Assembly: GCA_018302885.1 (NCBI GenBank)
Contig: JAGVZC010000004.1
Span: forward strand, 1-29,637
Direction of reading: 5' to 3'
Source of the DNA: Candidatus Woesearchaeota archaeon
GTDB taxonomy: Archaea > Nanobdellota > Nanobdellia > SCGC-AAA011-G17 > GW2011-AR20
Length of the DNA stretch: 29,637 bases
Shown here: one piece after another, positions 15,513-24,297 of the stretch
How positions within the stretch are numbered: the stretch's first letter is position 1
Layout: each line of letters opens with the position of its first letter
Program-made: the position numbers and the translations under genes
The notes under the pieces: generated by a model
Told to the model about the DNA's origin: nothing
Database searches by the model: none
What the model saw: only the letters and a program-made list of their open reading frames with translations

Positions 15513-16265
15513 ATGGCAAATAAGCCGAGAATTGCTCTGGCCCAGATAAAGTATTTTGATATCCATCCAGAGCATAACCTTCAAAAAATTAAACAGTATA
15601 TTAGAAAGGCAAAGAAAAATAATGCAGATATAATTTGTTTTCCTGAGACATGTGTTATCAGAAAAAAGTATCTGCATTCGAATCATCAATTTTTAAAGGA
15701 AATTAAAAAGGAATGTAAGAGTAATAATATATGGTGCATAATTACAGAAGATTTTTTAATTGAATCAAAACTTCACAACACTTCTCTTCTAATAAACAGA
15801 GAGGGAAAAATAGCAGGAATGTATAAGAAGATAAATACTTACGCTGAGCGTGGTGTAACTCCTGGAAGAAAAATTGCAGTTTTTAAGACAGATTTTGCCA
15901 AGATTGGCATTGTGATTTGCTGGGATCTTGCATTTCCATTATTATTTCACAAGCTAAAGAAGTCTGGTGCACAAATTGTATTCTGTCCTGCCCAATGGGC
16001 ATATGAGAAAAAAGCTTATGAAAGAGATCACAAGAAAAATGAATTAAAATTATTAAGATCTTTGATAAATTCCAGGGCATTTGAAAATCTTTACTTTGTT
16101 GCTTTCTGCAGCCCTTTCAGAAATCAGGAGGATTTATTATGCTACTCTGCTATAGCATCTCCACACAAGATGTTAAAAGAGATTTTAAACAAAGAGGGGA
16201 TTATATTTGCAGATCTGGATTTGAACGAAACAAAAAAACTAAAGAAGATTTATCCAGGCAAATAA
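15513..16265 (+). CDS. Carbon-nitrogen hydrolase (nitrilase superfamily)
   Basis: 250 residues from the ATG at 15513; the upstream in-frame TTG at 15507 is less likely. The catalytic triad of the superfamily is visible: Glu in CFPET, Lys in MYKKIN and Cys in VICWDLAFP. These enzymes hydrolyse amides, carbamoyl groups or nitriles. The substrate cannot be told from the sequence; omega-amidase, N-carbamoyl amidase and others are open. The gene stands alone and converges with the ATP-grasp gene, one base between the stop codons. Confidence 0.88.
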   Translation: MANKPRIALAQIKYFDIHPEHNLQKIKQYIRKAKKNNADIICFPETCVIRKKYLHSNHQFLKEIKKECKSNNIWCIITEDFLIESKLHNTSLLINREGKIAGMYKKINTYAERGVTPGRKIAVFKTDFAKIGIVICWDLAFPLLFHKLKKSGAQIVFCPAQWAYEKKAYERDHKKNELKLLRSLINSRAFENLYFVAFCSPFRNQEDLLCYSAIASPHKMLKEILNKEGIIFADLDLNETKKLKKIYPGK

Positions 16266-16266
16266 A

Positions 16267-17118
16267 TCAGGATTTAATTTCTTTCTTTATGAAATCAATG
16301 ACTTTTTCTATAATCATTTCCCTCTCATCTTCAAAGAATTCAAAGGATGGTTCGGCATTAACTTCAATAACAAACCATTTATTGTCCCTCTTTAAGAAAT
16401 CTATTCCGCAAATCTTTATTTTACATGCCTTTATTATTTTTTTAACTAATTTTTCCAGTTCCCTGTCGACCTCAAACTTTCCAATTTTTTCTGCATAGAC
16501 TCCGGTGGATTTCCATCCATCGTTATATTTTAGTGCGGTCTGGACAATTTTATCTCCAATAACAGTTACTCTGTATGAGGGAGATCTAATAAATTCCTGC
16601 CCTATTACAGGCAATCTTTCACATCTCTTTTCCCATAACTCTCTTATTATGGGCATAGCCTCGTCTATAGCATCAGCCTTCTTAACAAATTCTCCATGCT
16701 CTCCCTGTACTAATTTCAATATAACCGGCCAGCGTCCAAATTCTTCAAGCTCTTTCTTGGCGCTGTTTAAATTTCCTGATAAAAGAATTGTATCTGGAGT
16801 TGGAATGCCATGTTCTTTGCATTTTAGAAAGAACATCCATTTATCTTCAGTGTAATAATAAACTTTTGAAGAATCAACGGTTTTTATTCCAATATTTTCT
16901 AATGTTTTAAGAATTTCTAATGCAATATAGCCAGCAGTATTGTTGAAAATAATATCGCATTGTCTTGCTTTTTTTTCAATTTCCTTTTCAATCAGTTTGT
17001 CTGCTACATTAAACATTATTAATTTTATGTTTTTCTTTTTTGCAACTTTAAGAAATATTTTTTCTTCCTCAGTCAATGTTGGACTCATGAAGATGTATCC
17101 TATGCACAATTGCTCCAT
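16267..17118 (-). CDS. ATP-grasp ligase, RimK/LysX-like
   Basis: 283 residues. An N-terminal pre-ATP-grasp domain (about 1-90) is followed by an ATP-grasp domain: YYTEDKWMFFLKCKEHGIPTP, the phosphate-binding VILKLVQGEHGEFV, GQEFIRSPSYRVTVIG and the metal-binding EVNAEPSFEFF near the C-terminus. RimK/LysX-type enzymes add amino acids to a carboxylate (ribosomal protein S6, LysW, F420, tetrahydromethanopterin). EVNAEPSFEF differs from the usual EVNxSPG(L/F)EG, so a divergent substrate is possible. A TATA-like GGTTTATATAAT lies at about 17139-17150. Confidence 0.85.
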   Translation of the reverse strand: MEQLCIGYIFMSPTLTEEEKIFLKVAKKKNIKLIMFNVADKLIEKEIEKKARQCDIIFNNTAGYIALEILKTLENIGIKTVDSSKVYYYTEDKWMFFLKCKEHGIPTPDTILLSGNLNSAKKELEEFGRWPVILKLVQGEHGEFVKKADAIDEAMPIIRELWEKRCERLPVIGQEFIRSPSYRVTVIGDKIVQTALKYNDGWKSTGVYAEKIGKFEVDRELEKLVKKIIKACKIKICGIDFLKRDNKWFVIEVNAEPSFEFFEDEREMIIEKVIDFIKKEIKS

Positions 17119-17175
17119 GGTTAGAATTTAGGATCTTAATTATATAAACCTTTTTAAAAATTAAATAGAATAAAA

Positions 17176-17310
17176 TTATAAATCTCTGAATTTAGAAATC
17201 TGTTTTAATATTGCCTGCTGGACAAAATCTTCTTCATTCTGGAATAGATTTGTTTTGCTGACAATTATCTTTATGCTTCTTTCCATGCTTTCCGGTATAT
17301 TTACTTTCAT
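17176..17310 (-). CDS. 44-residue ribbon-helix-helix-like protein
   Basis: A short protein, MKVNIPESMERSIKIIV then a turn, FQNEEDFVQQAILKQISKF and DL. A first strand rich in I/V followed by two helices, the second carrying EEDFVQQAI, fits the ribbon-helix-helix DNA-binding fold seen in antitoxins and small repressors. A perfect Shine-Dalgarno GGAGGT (17319-17324) stands eight bases before its ATG, and that ATG overlaps the stop of the Dph2 fragment as ATGA. The SD lies inside the last codons of that fragment. Confidence 0.65.
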   Translation of the reverse strand: MKVNIPESMERSIKIIVSKTNLFQNEEDFVQQAILKQISKFRDL

Positions 17311-17588
17311 ATTAAATTACCTCCGTAGAATTTTCCATATATAAAATCATTATGCCCAAACTGAACAAGCAGATCAACATTCAGCCTTTCTATCTCAACA
17401 GGAACATCGCATGCCCCCCAGCAGCTTCCCATCCATATGATAATTCTTGCATTTGTGTTTTTCTCGAGATACTCCTGAATTTCAACAGCTTTTGGCTTTA
17501 GGCCATCAGCCAGCTGAATGCAAACCAGCTTTGCTTTTTCTTTCTTTATCCTTTCCGCAACTTTGTTCAAATCCAGATCATATTTCAT
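17307..17588 (-). pseudogene. Truncated Dph2-like gene (N-terminal domain only)
   Basis: 93 residues that match the start of archaeal Dph2, the radical-SAM-like Fe-S enzyme that makes the first C-C bond of diphthamide on EF-2. The text LVCIQLADGLKPKAVEIQ...GSCWGACDVPVEIERL...DLLVQFGHNDF is domain 1, with the first cluster cysteine in GACD. Complete Dph2 is about 330 residues with further cluster cysteines in domains 2 and 3; these are absent, and the next bases encode the RHH-like protein instead. It is probably a remnant or a separate domain reused by the RHH unit. A TATA-like sequence precedes its ATG. Confidence 0.7.
17319..17324 (-). promoter_or_regulatory. Strong Shine-Dalgarno site for the RHH-like gene
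   Basis: GGAGGT on the minus strand, eight bases before the ATG at 17310, inside the 3' end of the Dph2 fragment. Most other genes here have no such clear site, so it supports translation of the short downstream gene. Confidence 0.6.
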
Positions 17589-17626
17589 AATTAAAACTCT
17601 AAAAGAATAATATTTAAAGATTGTTA

Positions 17627-18562
17627 TTAAATTCCTTTTCCAAATTTATTTATCTCATTTACTAATACGTCTTCATTTCCCTTATCAGAAGCGCTGTGGC
17701 CTGCCAACGTATAATATAATTTGGAGTTTTTAATTTTTTTATGCAATAAATAAGCCATATAAGGATCGCAAATTTTGTCATATCTTCCGTGAACAATTGC
17801 AAGGGGAATCTTATTTATTTTCTTAACATTATCCAGAATATACTTTTTTGGTATAAAGCAGTTATTGGAAAGATAATGCAGTTCTATAATTGAGAATGAT
17901 TCAAAATTAACCTCTTTAAGAATTTCTCTTACTTTATTTTTGTCATAAATCAATTTTGATACTGAGAATTCATATGTTGCCCATGCAAGTTTGTATTTGT
18001 TGCTTGTTTCCTTGTTCTTTGACTTCATCATCTTGAGATAATATCCTATGACATTTTTTCTGAATCTGTTTGGAACTAAATTTATCATTTCTTCCCATAC
18101 TTTTGGAAATGAACTTTTTGCATCACAAATAAAATAATCATTTTCCTTTTTTGTTCCTAGGAATATTCCTCTTAGAACCATTGCTTTCACGGTTTCAGGA
18201 TATTTTATTGCATAAACCAGACACAAAGTTGATCCCCAGCTTCCCCCAAACAAGTAAGTTTTTTTAATATCAAGAAAATAAATTAATTTTCTGATGTCCT
18301 CAACAAGTTTATGTGTTGTATTGTTTTTTATTGAGGCAAAAGGCTTGCTTTTTCCAGAGCCCCTTTGATCAAATGTGATTATATTGAATAATTTTGGATT
18401 AAAGAATCTTTTGTCCTTCTCGCTGAATCCTCCTCCTGGCCCCCCATGAACAAATAAAACAGGCTTGCCTTTCTGATTTCCGCTTAGTTCATAATAGATT
18501 AAATGTCCGTCACCAACATTAAGATAGCCTTTTTTGTATGTTTTGATATTCTTGTAAACCAT
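17627..18562 (-). CDS. Proline iminopeptidase-like alpha/beta hydrolase
   Basis: 311 residues from the ATG at 18562, in the proline iminopeptidase (peptidase family S33) branch, which removes N-terminal Pro or other residues from peptides. Motifs include the oxyanion region HGGPGGG, TFDQRGSGKS, the nucleophile elbow GGSWGS with catalytic Ser, an Asp in GRYDKICDP and His in LAGHSAS. An alternative ATG at 18568 is possible, but the TATA-like element centred near 18587 is about 25 bases from 18562, which suits a leaderless start there. It lies downstream of pheT on the same strand. Confidence 0.85.
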   Translation of the reverse strand: MVYKNIKTYKKGYLNVGDGHLIYYELSGNQKGKPVLFVHGGPGGGFSEKDKRFFNPKLFNIITFDQRGSGKSKPFASIKNNTTHKLVEDIRKLIYFLDIKKTYLFGGSWGSTLCLVYAIKYPETVKAMVLRGIFLGTKKENDYFICDAKSSFPKVWEEMINLVPNRFRKNVIGYYLKMMKSKNKETSNKYKLAWATYEFSVSKLIYDKNKVREILKEVNFESFSIIELHYLSNNCFIPKKYILDNVKKINKIPLAIVHGRYDKICDPYMAYLLHKKIKNSKLYYTLAGHSASDKGNEDVLVNEINKFGKGI

Positions 18563-18602
18563 AAACATTTATTGAATGCTAATTATATAAATCTTATCAG
18601 AA

Positions 18603-20222
18603 TTAAATAATTTCAAAAAGTTCACCTAGATTTATCTCAAAACCAGCAACAGGAATTTCCATATTAAAATTCTCTAAAACTTTTGGACTTATCTCACCTA
18701 TATATCCAATTTTCTCCCCATTGCAGTAAATTCCTCCGACTCTTCCTTTTATGAATGAATCATGCTCAACTTCTTCAAGATTATATTTCATTCCTAAACT
18801 GTTAAACAAATAATCCAGAATTTGTTTTGCTTCAGTGAAATTAGCGCTTCCGTGGCAGCTTAACAATCCAATTTTTTCAGATTCTTCTCTTCCAAAAGAT
18901 TTTCCTGCCTCAAATATTTTCTGTGGATATTCATTGTGCTTATTGTCACTTAATATTTTCATCAAGCTTGGAATTACCCAGCTTCTCAGTGTGTTATATT
19001 CCATATTTACAGGGTTAATGACTTTAATGTTATTCATCTTGAATTCCATATTGTTCAAGATTTCCTCAGAAATTAAATTATAACTATTGCATTCAAGATA
19101 ACCAAACCCGATTAAAATATCCCTAACTTTTCTTTTGAATTTTTCAAATTCATCCTCTTCGCCCAATGTGCTTACATTCGGGATTTCTTCCTTGAAATTT
19201 TCATAGCCATAAGCAATTGCTATGTCTTCAACCAAATCAATTTTATGCATTATATCATCCCTATAACAGGGAATGATAGCCATTTTATTCTTGTAGTTGT
19301 AACCCATTCTCTCTAAATAATTCTTTACATCTTTCTCATTAAGGTTCAATCCAAGAGTTTTATTGACATAATTTATATCAATTTTCATTGATTCTGGTTT
19401 TAATTTAGGGCTTATTATTTTCTTATTCCAGTAATTTAAAGAAATTTCATAAATAACCCCCTTCATGTCAGCTAATGCACAAACAATAAAATTCAGGCAT
19501 TTGCTTACCACATTGTAATCAAAACCGCTTACTTCAATGAAAACTTCTTTTGTCTTATCATTAATTCTTCCTGTTTCATCGGAATTTATTATTGGGGGCA
19601 TGCTCAATATTTTATTTCTTGCATCGACGAATACAGGAAACTTATTTTTATCTTTTAACAAATGACCATATTCTTTTCCTGCAGGGTGTTTGTCAAGGAT
19701 TTCATTGCCGTTCATTTCTTTGTTTGATTCTAATGGAATAAATCTGATTTTACTTGGCTCCAATGCCTTGTAGTGGATTGGAAATTTAATTTTTTCAAGG
19801 GGATAAACTCCTATTGCGCATTTCTTTCTGTTCCTTCCATATCCAATATGTAATTTTTCCTGTATCTGAATAATCTGTTTTATTCTTTCATTGTCAAATT
19901 TCAAATTTTTAACAATGGCACAGGAAGTAAATGGCCTTACATTGCTCACGGAATTGTCAATAATTAATTTATAATCTGATTTTTTTGCTTTGTACTCTCT
20001 TAATCCTTTTTTGACTCCAATGAATGATGAAAATGCTCTTGCAAATCCCTGTTCAGATAACATATCCGGCCTGTTTGGAAATACTTCAACAATTATTTCA
20101 TTGTCCTTTATATATTCCAAATCAGTTCCAAGCATAGAAATTCTGTCTTTTAGTTTATCTAAAGGCAATTTCCTTCCAACTAACTTTTCAAATTCATTTT
20201 TGTTTAAATTAACTGTCGGCAT
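18603..20222 (-). CDS. pheT: Phenylalanyl-tRNA synthetase beta subunit, archaeal type
   Basis: 539 residues, the length of archaeal/eukaryotic PheT, much shorter than the bacterial form of about 800 because the EMAP-like and FDX anticodon domains are lacking. It starts PTVNLNKNEFEKLVG, typical of the family. The editing B3/B4 region is about 90-250, the B5 domain about 275-340 (KIDINYVNKTLGLNLNEKDV), and the catalytic-like B6/B7 domains follow with AIAYGYENF. One base separates it from pheS. Confidence 0.95.
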   Translation of the reverse strand: MPTVNLNKNEFEKLVGRKLPLDKLKDRISMLGTDLEYIKDNEIIVEVFPNRPDMLSEQGFARAFSSFIGVKKGLREYKAKKSDYKLIIDNSVSNVRPFTSCAIVKNLKFDNERIKQIIQIQEKLHIGYGRNRKKCAIGVYPLEKIKFPIHYKALEPSKIRFIPLESNKEMNGNEILDKHPAGKEYGHLLKDKNKFPVFVDARNKILSMPPIINSDETGRINDKTKEVFIEVSGFDYNVVSKCLNFIVCALADMKGVIYEISLNYWNKKIISPKLKPESMKIDINYVNKTLGLNLNEKDVKNYLERMGYNYKNKMAIIPCYRDDIMHKIDLVEDIAIAYGYENFKEEIPNVSTLGEEDEFEKFKRKVRDILIGFGYLECNSYNLISEEILNNMEFKMNNIKVINPVNMEYNTLRSWVIPSLMKILSDNKHNEYPQKIFEAGKSFGREESEKIGLLSCHGSANFTEAKQILDYLFNSLGMKYNLEEVEHDSFIKGRVGGIYCNGEKIGYIGEISPKVLENFNMEIPVAGFEINLGELFEII

Positions 20223-20223
20223 T

Positions 20224-21702
20224 TTATTTCAACCAGGTTTTAATCTCCTTTAATTGTTTCAAATCATTCTTGTACACTTCTCTGATGTCTTTTATCTTGT
20301 AAACATCAGCAATCATTCTGTCAATCCCTGGCCCCCATGCCAAAACAGGAACATCAATTCCAAGCAGGGGCTTAACAACTTCTGGCCTGAACATCCCAGC
20401 ACCGCCTAATTCAATCCATTTTTTATGAACTGGATGATAAATATCTATCTCTAAAGACATTTCTGTATATGGAAAATAAGCAGGCCTAAATCTTGCTTTT
20501 TCAAATCCCATCTTCTTGAAGAATTCCTTAAGATATCCAATTAAATGCCTTAGGTTTGCATTTTCATCAATTACAATTCCCTCTGTTTGATTAAACTCGA
20601 ACAAATGACTAAAGTCAAGGGTTTCGTTTCTGAAGCATCTTCCAACAGCAAAGTATTTCACAGGTAAATCCTCTTTTTTTAATTTGGTTAATGTTTGAGC
20701 GCTTAGCACAGTTGTATGCGTCCTTAAAACTAATTTCCTGGCTTCATCTTCTTTCCATGAATATTGCCATCCTTTGCTTCCTGTATTTCCGCCATTCTCA
20801 TGAGCAGATTTAACTCTGTTTATAATCTCCTTGCTTGGCAAATCTCCTTTTCCATTCAGGTAGAAAGTATCATGCATATCCCTTACAGAATGGTCTTGTG
20901 AAGTATAAAGAGCATCAAAATTCCAAAAGGAGCTTTGAATCATGTTTCCCTTCATTTCCTTGAAACCCATTTCAAGCCATATCCTTCTTGCATAATCCAG
21001 TGCTTCATTTACAAAGTGTTTTTTTCCCGGATAAATTTTAGGGACATTTATTTTTATATCATATCTCCTGAAATCTTTGTTCTTCCATTCTTTGCTTTTC
21101 AGGATTTTAATGTTAAGTGATTCTATCATGTCAGATTTTAGGTTTAATTTTGAAATTTCCCTTCCTTTTTCTGTTAAGGCTGCAATTCTTTCTTTTACTG
21201 ATTCCTCTTTTATCATTCCTTTTCTTTTCTTTAATTCATTTAGGATTTCCTGATTTAATTCTGACTTTTCTTTAGGCAATGATATTAGAAAATTTTCTAT
21301 TTTATTATTGTTAAGATATTCCTTTCCTTTTGAAGTTATTTTTATTTTGCTTCCCAATAAAATGCATGAATTTCTTTTTAATAATCCCAAAGAAACATTC
21401 AACTCATCATTTGATAATTTTGTTCTCTCCTGAATTTCATTCAGGCTTAATTCCCTTTCTGAAATTGATTTTAGAAATTTCTTTTCAGGAAGTTCCTTTT
21501 TTCCATTTACATCCAAATCTACAATTTCTGTGGCTTCTTTCTTGACTTTGATTAATCCCTTGTTTTCAAGCCACTGAAATGCCCTTATGATTTCAATCTC
21601 TTTCAATCCTGATTTTGTGATTTGTTTTAAAGAAGTATTTTCTTTTATTAATGGAAGAACCTTTCTTTCTATAGGGCTCAAGCTTTCAGCTAGTTTATGC
21701 AT
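20224..21702 (-). CDS. pheS: Phenylalanyl-tRNA synthetase alpha subunit, archaeal type
   Basis: 492 residues. The N-terminal part (about 1-190) holds winged-helix DNA-binding-like folds typical of archaeal/eukaryotic PheS. The class II catalytic core follows, with motif 2 in VGRCFRNETLD and motif 3 in LAWGPGIDRM, and with RVKSAHENGGNTGSKGWQY as an archaeal family signature. PheS2-PheT2 charges tRNA(Phe). A TATA-like AACTTAAAAATT at about 21725-21736 lies about 28 bases before its ATG, downstream of the orphan gene at 21741. Confidence 0.96.
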   Translation of the reverse strand: MHKLAESLSPIERKVLPLIKENTSLKQITKSGLKEIEIIRAFQWLENKGLIKVKKEATEIVDLDVNGKKELPEKKFLKSISERELSLNEIQERTKLSNDELNVSLGLLKRNSCILLGSKIKITSKGKEYLNNNKIENFLISLPKEKSELNQEILNELKKRKGMIKEESVKERIAALTEKGREISKLNLKSDMIESLNIKILKSKEWKNKDFRRYDIKINVPKIYPGKKHFVNEALDYARRIWLEMGFKEMKGNMIQSSFWNFDALYTSQDHSVRDMHDTFYLNGKGDLPSKEIINRVKSAHENGGNTGSKGWQYSWKEDEARKLVLRTHTTVLSAQTLTKLKKEDLPVKYFAVGRCFRNETLDFSHLFEFNQTEGIVIDENANLRHLIGYLKEFFKKMGFEKARFRPAYFPYTEMSLEIDIYHPVHKKWIELGGAGMFRPEVVKPLLGIDVPVLAWGPGIDRMIADVYKIKDIREVYKNDLKQLKEIKTWLK

Positions 21703-21740
21703 ATAATAAAAAGAAATTGAGAATTTTTAAGTTTATCTGA

Positions 21741-22157
21741 TTAATCATCAGTCATTGATTCCAAACCTTCAATGAGCTCTTCTTTTGTTTTTTCTTCTAT
21801 TGATTTACCAAAGGATTTTTTTGTTGCAAAATCAGAATGCTGCTCTTTTGGAGTATAAATTGGATTTCCTTTTCTATCCCTTTCAATTATCAACATAATT
21901 TTTTCATTAGGATATTCTTTTGTAATTGCATTAATAAAAGGATAACTAACTCCCTTTTTAGTTATTATCCCATCATTTTTTTTTGATGAAGAGATAAAAA
22001 TATACCAACAATTTTTTTCATTAATTCTTATTGGTTTTTTTAACTTAATTTTTGTTCTGGTAACTTCAGGATCAGAACTTGGTAGGGTGCTATTTTTATA
22101 AAGGAGTCTTCTAAGATTACTATCCCCAGGAATTTGATATTCATAACCTTGTCTCAT
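21741..22157 (-). CDS. Orphan protein of unknown function
   Basis: 138 residues, soluble, highly charged, with a Lys/Glu-rich C-terminal helix (about 112-138). The middle (about 48-95) looks like alternating strands and helix (CWYIFISSS..., EKIMLIIERDRKGN). No family is recognised. It follows the HhH gene by 16 bases and is probably the third gene of the TrmB unit. Confidence 0.6.
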   Translation of the reverse strand: MRQGYEYQIPGDSNLRRLLYKNSTLPSSDPEVTRTKIKLKKPIRINEKNCWYIFISSSKKNDGIITKKGVSYPFINAITKEYPNEKIMLIIERDRKGNPIYTPKEQHSDFATKKSFGKSIEEKTKEELIEGLESMTDD

Positions 22158-22173
22158 ATTAATATAATAAAAT

Positions 22174-22626
22174 TTATTTTTTAAGTTTTAATCCATACCT
22201 TTCAAGTTCTTTTTGAATAATTTTAATTCTTGTAGGGCCTATAGATTTAACTTCACTTAATTTACTTATTGGATAATCCATAAGGTCACCAATATTTTTT
22301 ATTCCTAAAGTTTCGAATGCATCCAAAACAGTTCCAAAAACATTCAGTTCTTTAACACTTATATTTAATCTGCCATCCCCTTTTCTTAATATTAATTCTA
22401 AGGTTGGTGTATCTTCATTGTTATTAATGGCTCTGATTAATAATTCTTTAATATTACTTGTTAATATTTCTTCTTCATTTTTGTTGGGAGTATAACTTCC
22501 TAATCTAGAAAATATGTAAAATTTTTTATTGTAATTAAATAAATCTTTTTCATTAAGATTACCAGATTCCTCAGGGGTTAATCTATTTGCTCTAATTCCA
22601 AATTCAAGCAAATAATCTTTTTGCAT
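22174..22626 (-). CDS. Protein with RNA polymerase alpha-CTD-like HhH domain
   Basis: 150 residues. The C-terminal part (about 92-150) reads ISVKELNVFGTVLDAFETL, GIKNIGDLMDYPISKLSEV and KSIGPTRIKIIQKELERYG. This is the order of the bacterial RNAP alpha C-terminal domain: a first helix, the LGIxxxGDL turn and an HhH loop with xIGxxxxxxI. The N-terminal part (about 1-90) is unrecognised. Archaeal RNAP D subunit has no such domain. It lies four bases after the TrmB stop, so a DNA-binding regulatory partner is plausible, but that is inference. Confidence 0.65.
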   Translation of the reverse strand: MQKDYLLEFGIRANRLTPEESGNLNEKDLFNYNKKFYIFSRLGSYTPNKNEEEILTSNIKELLIRAINNNEDTPTLELILRKGDGRLNISVKELNVFGTVLDAFETLGIKNIGDLMDYPISKLSEVKSIGPTRIKIIQKELERYGLKLKK

Positions 22627-22630
22627 ATTC

Positions 22631-23413
22631 TTACAATCCTTTCCAGCTCAAGTTAAACAGGTTCTCCAGGCTTTTTACAAAATAGGGGCTTTTTACCCAT
22701 ATTCCTGTATCATAGCTTTCATGAACTTTGCTGTCATCCATAACCATGAACATCAATTCATTGCTATCAACCAAAACAAATCTTGAGTTAATATCCCCAT
22801 ATTTAATGCTTACATTCTTCAAGTCTTTTACAAATTCCTTGATTTTATCATCCTTGGGAACCATTATTTTTACCTTAACATTTTTTAATTTGTTTAGCAA
22901 TGGTTTCAGAATTTCAGATTTTCTTAAAAATCCTTCTGCAGTTGTGCTTATCAAAATGCTTTCCTTTGCATTTCTGAATAATGTATCAAGCTGATCATTA
23001 ATGTTTCTTCTGCCTTTTATTGCTCCTGACAGTGATGTAGGATCAATGTTTTCTATTCCATGCTTATGCAGCAAATCCAATTCCTTGTAGGTGTTGCTGT
23101 CTTTTACCTTTTCAAGCATTTTGACTTTTTCACCTGCTCTTAATGTGAAATCCCTCTTTACTCTTTCTATAACCTCTTTTGGCTCTACAGCTATGTATTT
23201 GATTGGCTTGCCAAGTTTCATAACTACAAAGCCTTTTTTTTCCAGTGATTCGAGAATATCATAACTTCTTGATCTTGGAACCTCAGAAATATCACTTAAT
23301 TCCCCAGCGCTTGAAACACCCTTGCTTAGCAAAGCTGTCCATATTTTTACTTCATATATATTTAGATCAAATGAACCTTTCAGTTTTTTCAAAAAATCTT
23401 CTTTGACAATCAT
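22631..23413 (-). CDS. TrmB-family transcriptional regulator
   Basis: 260 residues. The N-terminal winged helix (about 1-75) carries the TrmB text YEVKIWTALLSKGVSSAGELS...VPRSRSYDILESLEKKGFV. A coiled linker (about 80-115) and a C-terminal effector region (about 125-260, KESILISTTAEGFL, IMVPKDDKI, FVLVDSNELMFMV) follow. TrmB proteins control sugar and central metabolism genes in archaea. An AGGAG site seven bases before the ATG and a TATA-like CATTTATAAAGG at about 23463-23474 precede it. Confidence 0.85.
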   Translation of the reverse strand: MIVKEDFLKKLKGSFDLNIYEVKIWTALLSKGVSSAGELSDISEVPRSRSYDILESLEKKGFVVMKLGKPIKYIAVEPKEVIERVKRDFTLRAGEKVKMLEKVKDSNTYKELDLLHKHGIENIDPTSLSGAIKGRRNINDQLDTLFRNAKESILISTTAEGFLRKSEILKPLLNKLKNVKVKIMVPKDDKIKEFVKDLKNVSIKYGDINSRFVLVDSNELMFMVMDDSKVHESYDTGIWVKSPYFVKSLENLFNLSWKGL

Positions 23414-23474
23414 TTTTCATTCTCCTAATCCCTCTTCATGTCTGGATATTGTAATGAGAAAGCCTTTATAAATG
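23414..23474 (-). promoter_or_regulatory. Promoter and leader of the TrmB unit
   Basis: A TATA-like CATTTATAAAGG at 23463-23474 and an AGGAG Shine-Dalgarno site just before the ATG at 23413 imply a leader of about 25 bases or a little more. This contrasts with the leaderless genes nearby. Confidence 0.5.
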
Positions 23475-23511
23475 TTTCTGTATGTACTATCTTTAGAGTA
23501 GTTACAAAAAC

Positions 23512-24267
23512 TTAACTTAATTTGAACAAATCCAGAACTTCTCTTAAAAAACTTTTTTTCTCGGAATAAAAAACTTCACCAACCAGATAATGTGCCAGTT
23601 TCTTGTAAGCTCTTGCAGCATTTGACTTTGGATACAAAGAATAAACACTATCCTCTCTGACAAGGGCTTTTTTGACATGTTCATCCTCTGGAATTGCCCC
23701 TATTATAGGATAATCAAGCAATGATTCAATCATATGATTTTTCATTTCATACTTTCCTCTTTTTCTGCATATGACAACACCAATTACCTCTTTATTGAGC
23801 TCTTTTGCAATTCTTATCAATCTCAATGCATCAGTGACTGATGGCAGTTCAGGATTAACTAAAACCAATACTTCATCGCATGCATCAATTGAAGCCAAAG
23901 CTTCTCTTCCCAATCCGGCAGAGCTGTCAAGCAATACAATGTCAGAATTTAGTTTGTTTAATTTATATTTCAAAAATTCAGGTCTTACTTTTTTCAGACC
24001 TTTTATAGAAATGTTTCCCGGGATTATTTTTGTTCCTGATTTATGAAGGTATACTGATTTGTTTATGTCGCCTTTCTTGTTAAGAACATCATGAATTGTT
24101 TTTCCAACTTTTGCAATTCCGTAATATAAACCAACATTTGGGGTTGTAAAATTGCAGTCAACCAAAGTTACGTCTCTTCCCATATCATTCAGTGCAGCAC
24201 TTAAGTTAATTGCACTTGTGCTCTTTCCAACACCGCCTTTTGCAGAACAAACGAGTATTTTCCTCAT
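23512..24267 (-). CDS. MinD/ParA-type P-loop ATPase
   Basis: 251 residues. The deviant Walker A is KGGVGKST (10-17), followed by LVDCNFTTPN and the DSSAGLGREALASIDACDEV segment that marks the MinD/ParA branch. It has no long C-terminal membrane-targeting helix of the bacterial MinD type, though it ends in a short amphipathic tail (REVLDLFKLS). Such proteins position cell structures or plasmids. A TATA-like AATTTATATATTAA at about 24286-24297 lies before the ATG. Confidence 0.85.
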   Translation of the reverse strand: MRKILVCSAKGGVGKSTSAINLSAALNDMGRDVTLVDCNFTTPNVGLYYGIAKVGKTIHDVLNKKGDINKSVYLHKSGTKIIPGNISIKGLKKVRPEFLKYKLNKLNSDIVLLDSSAGLGREALASIDACDEVLVLVNPELPSVTDALRLIRIAKELNKEVIGVVICRKRGKYEMKNHMIESLLDYPIIGAIPEDEHVKKALVREDSVYSLYPKSNAARAYKKLAHYLVGEVFYSEKKSFLREVLDLFKLS

Positions 24268-24297
24268 GTTAATTTAAACTTTTTTTAATATATAAAT

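Noticed and set aside
16139..16498. A 119-codon plus-strand frame across the nitrilase/ATP-grasp junction
   Set aside because: It overlaps both genes, and its Ser/Phe/Leu-rich text is the usual shadow of AT-rich coding DNA on the other strand.
23485..23503. Imperfect palindrome around TACTATCTTTAGAGTAGT upstream of the TrmB gene
   Set aside because: Pairing is poor when aligned base by base, with only about four of seven arm positions matching, so no operator is claimed.
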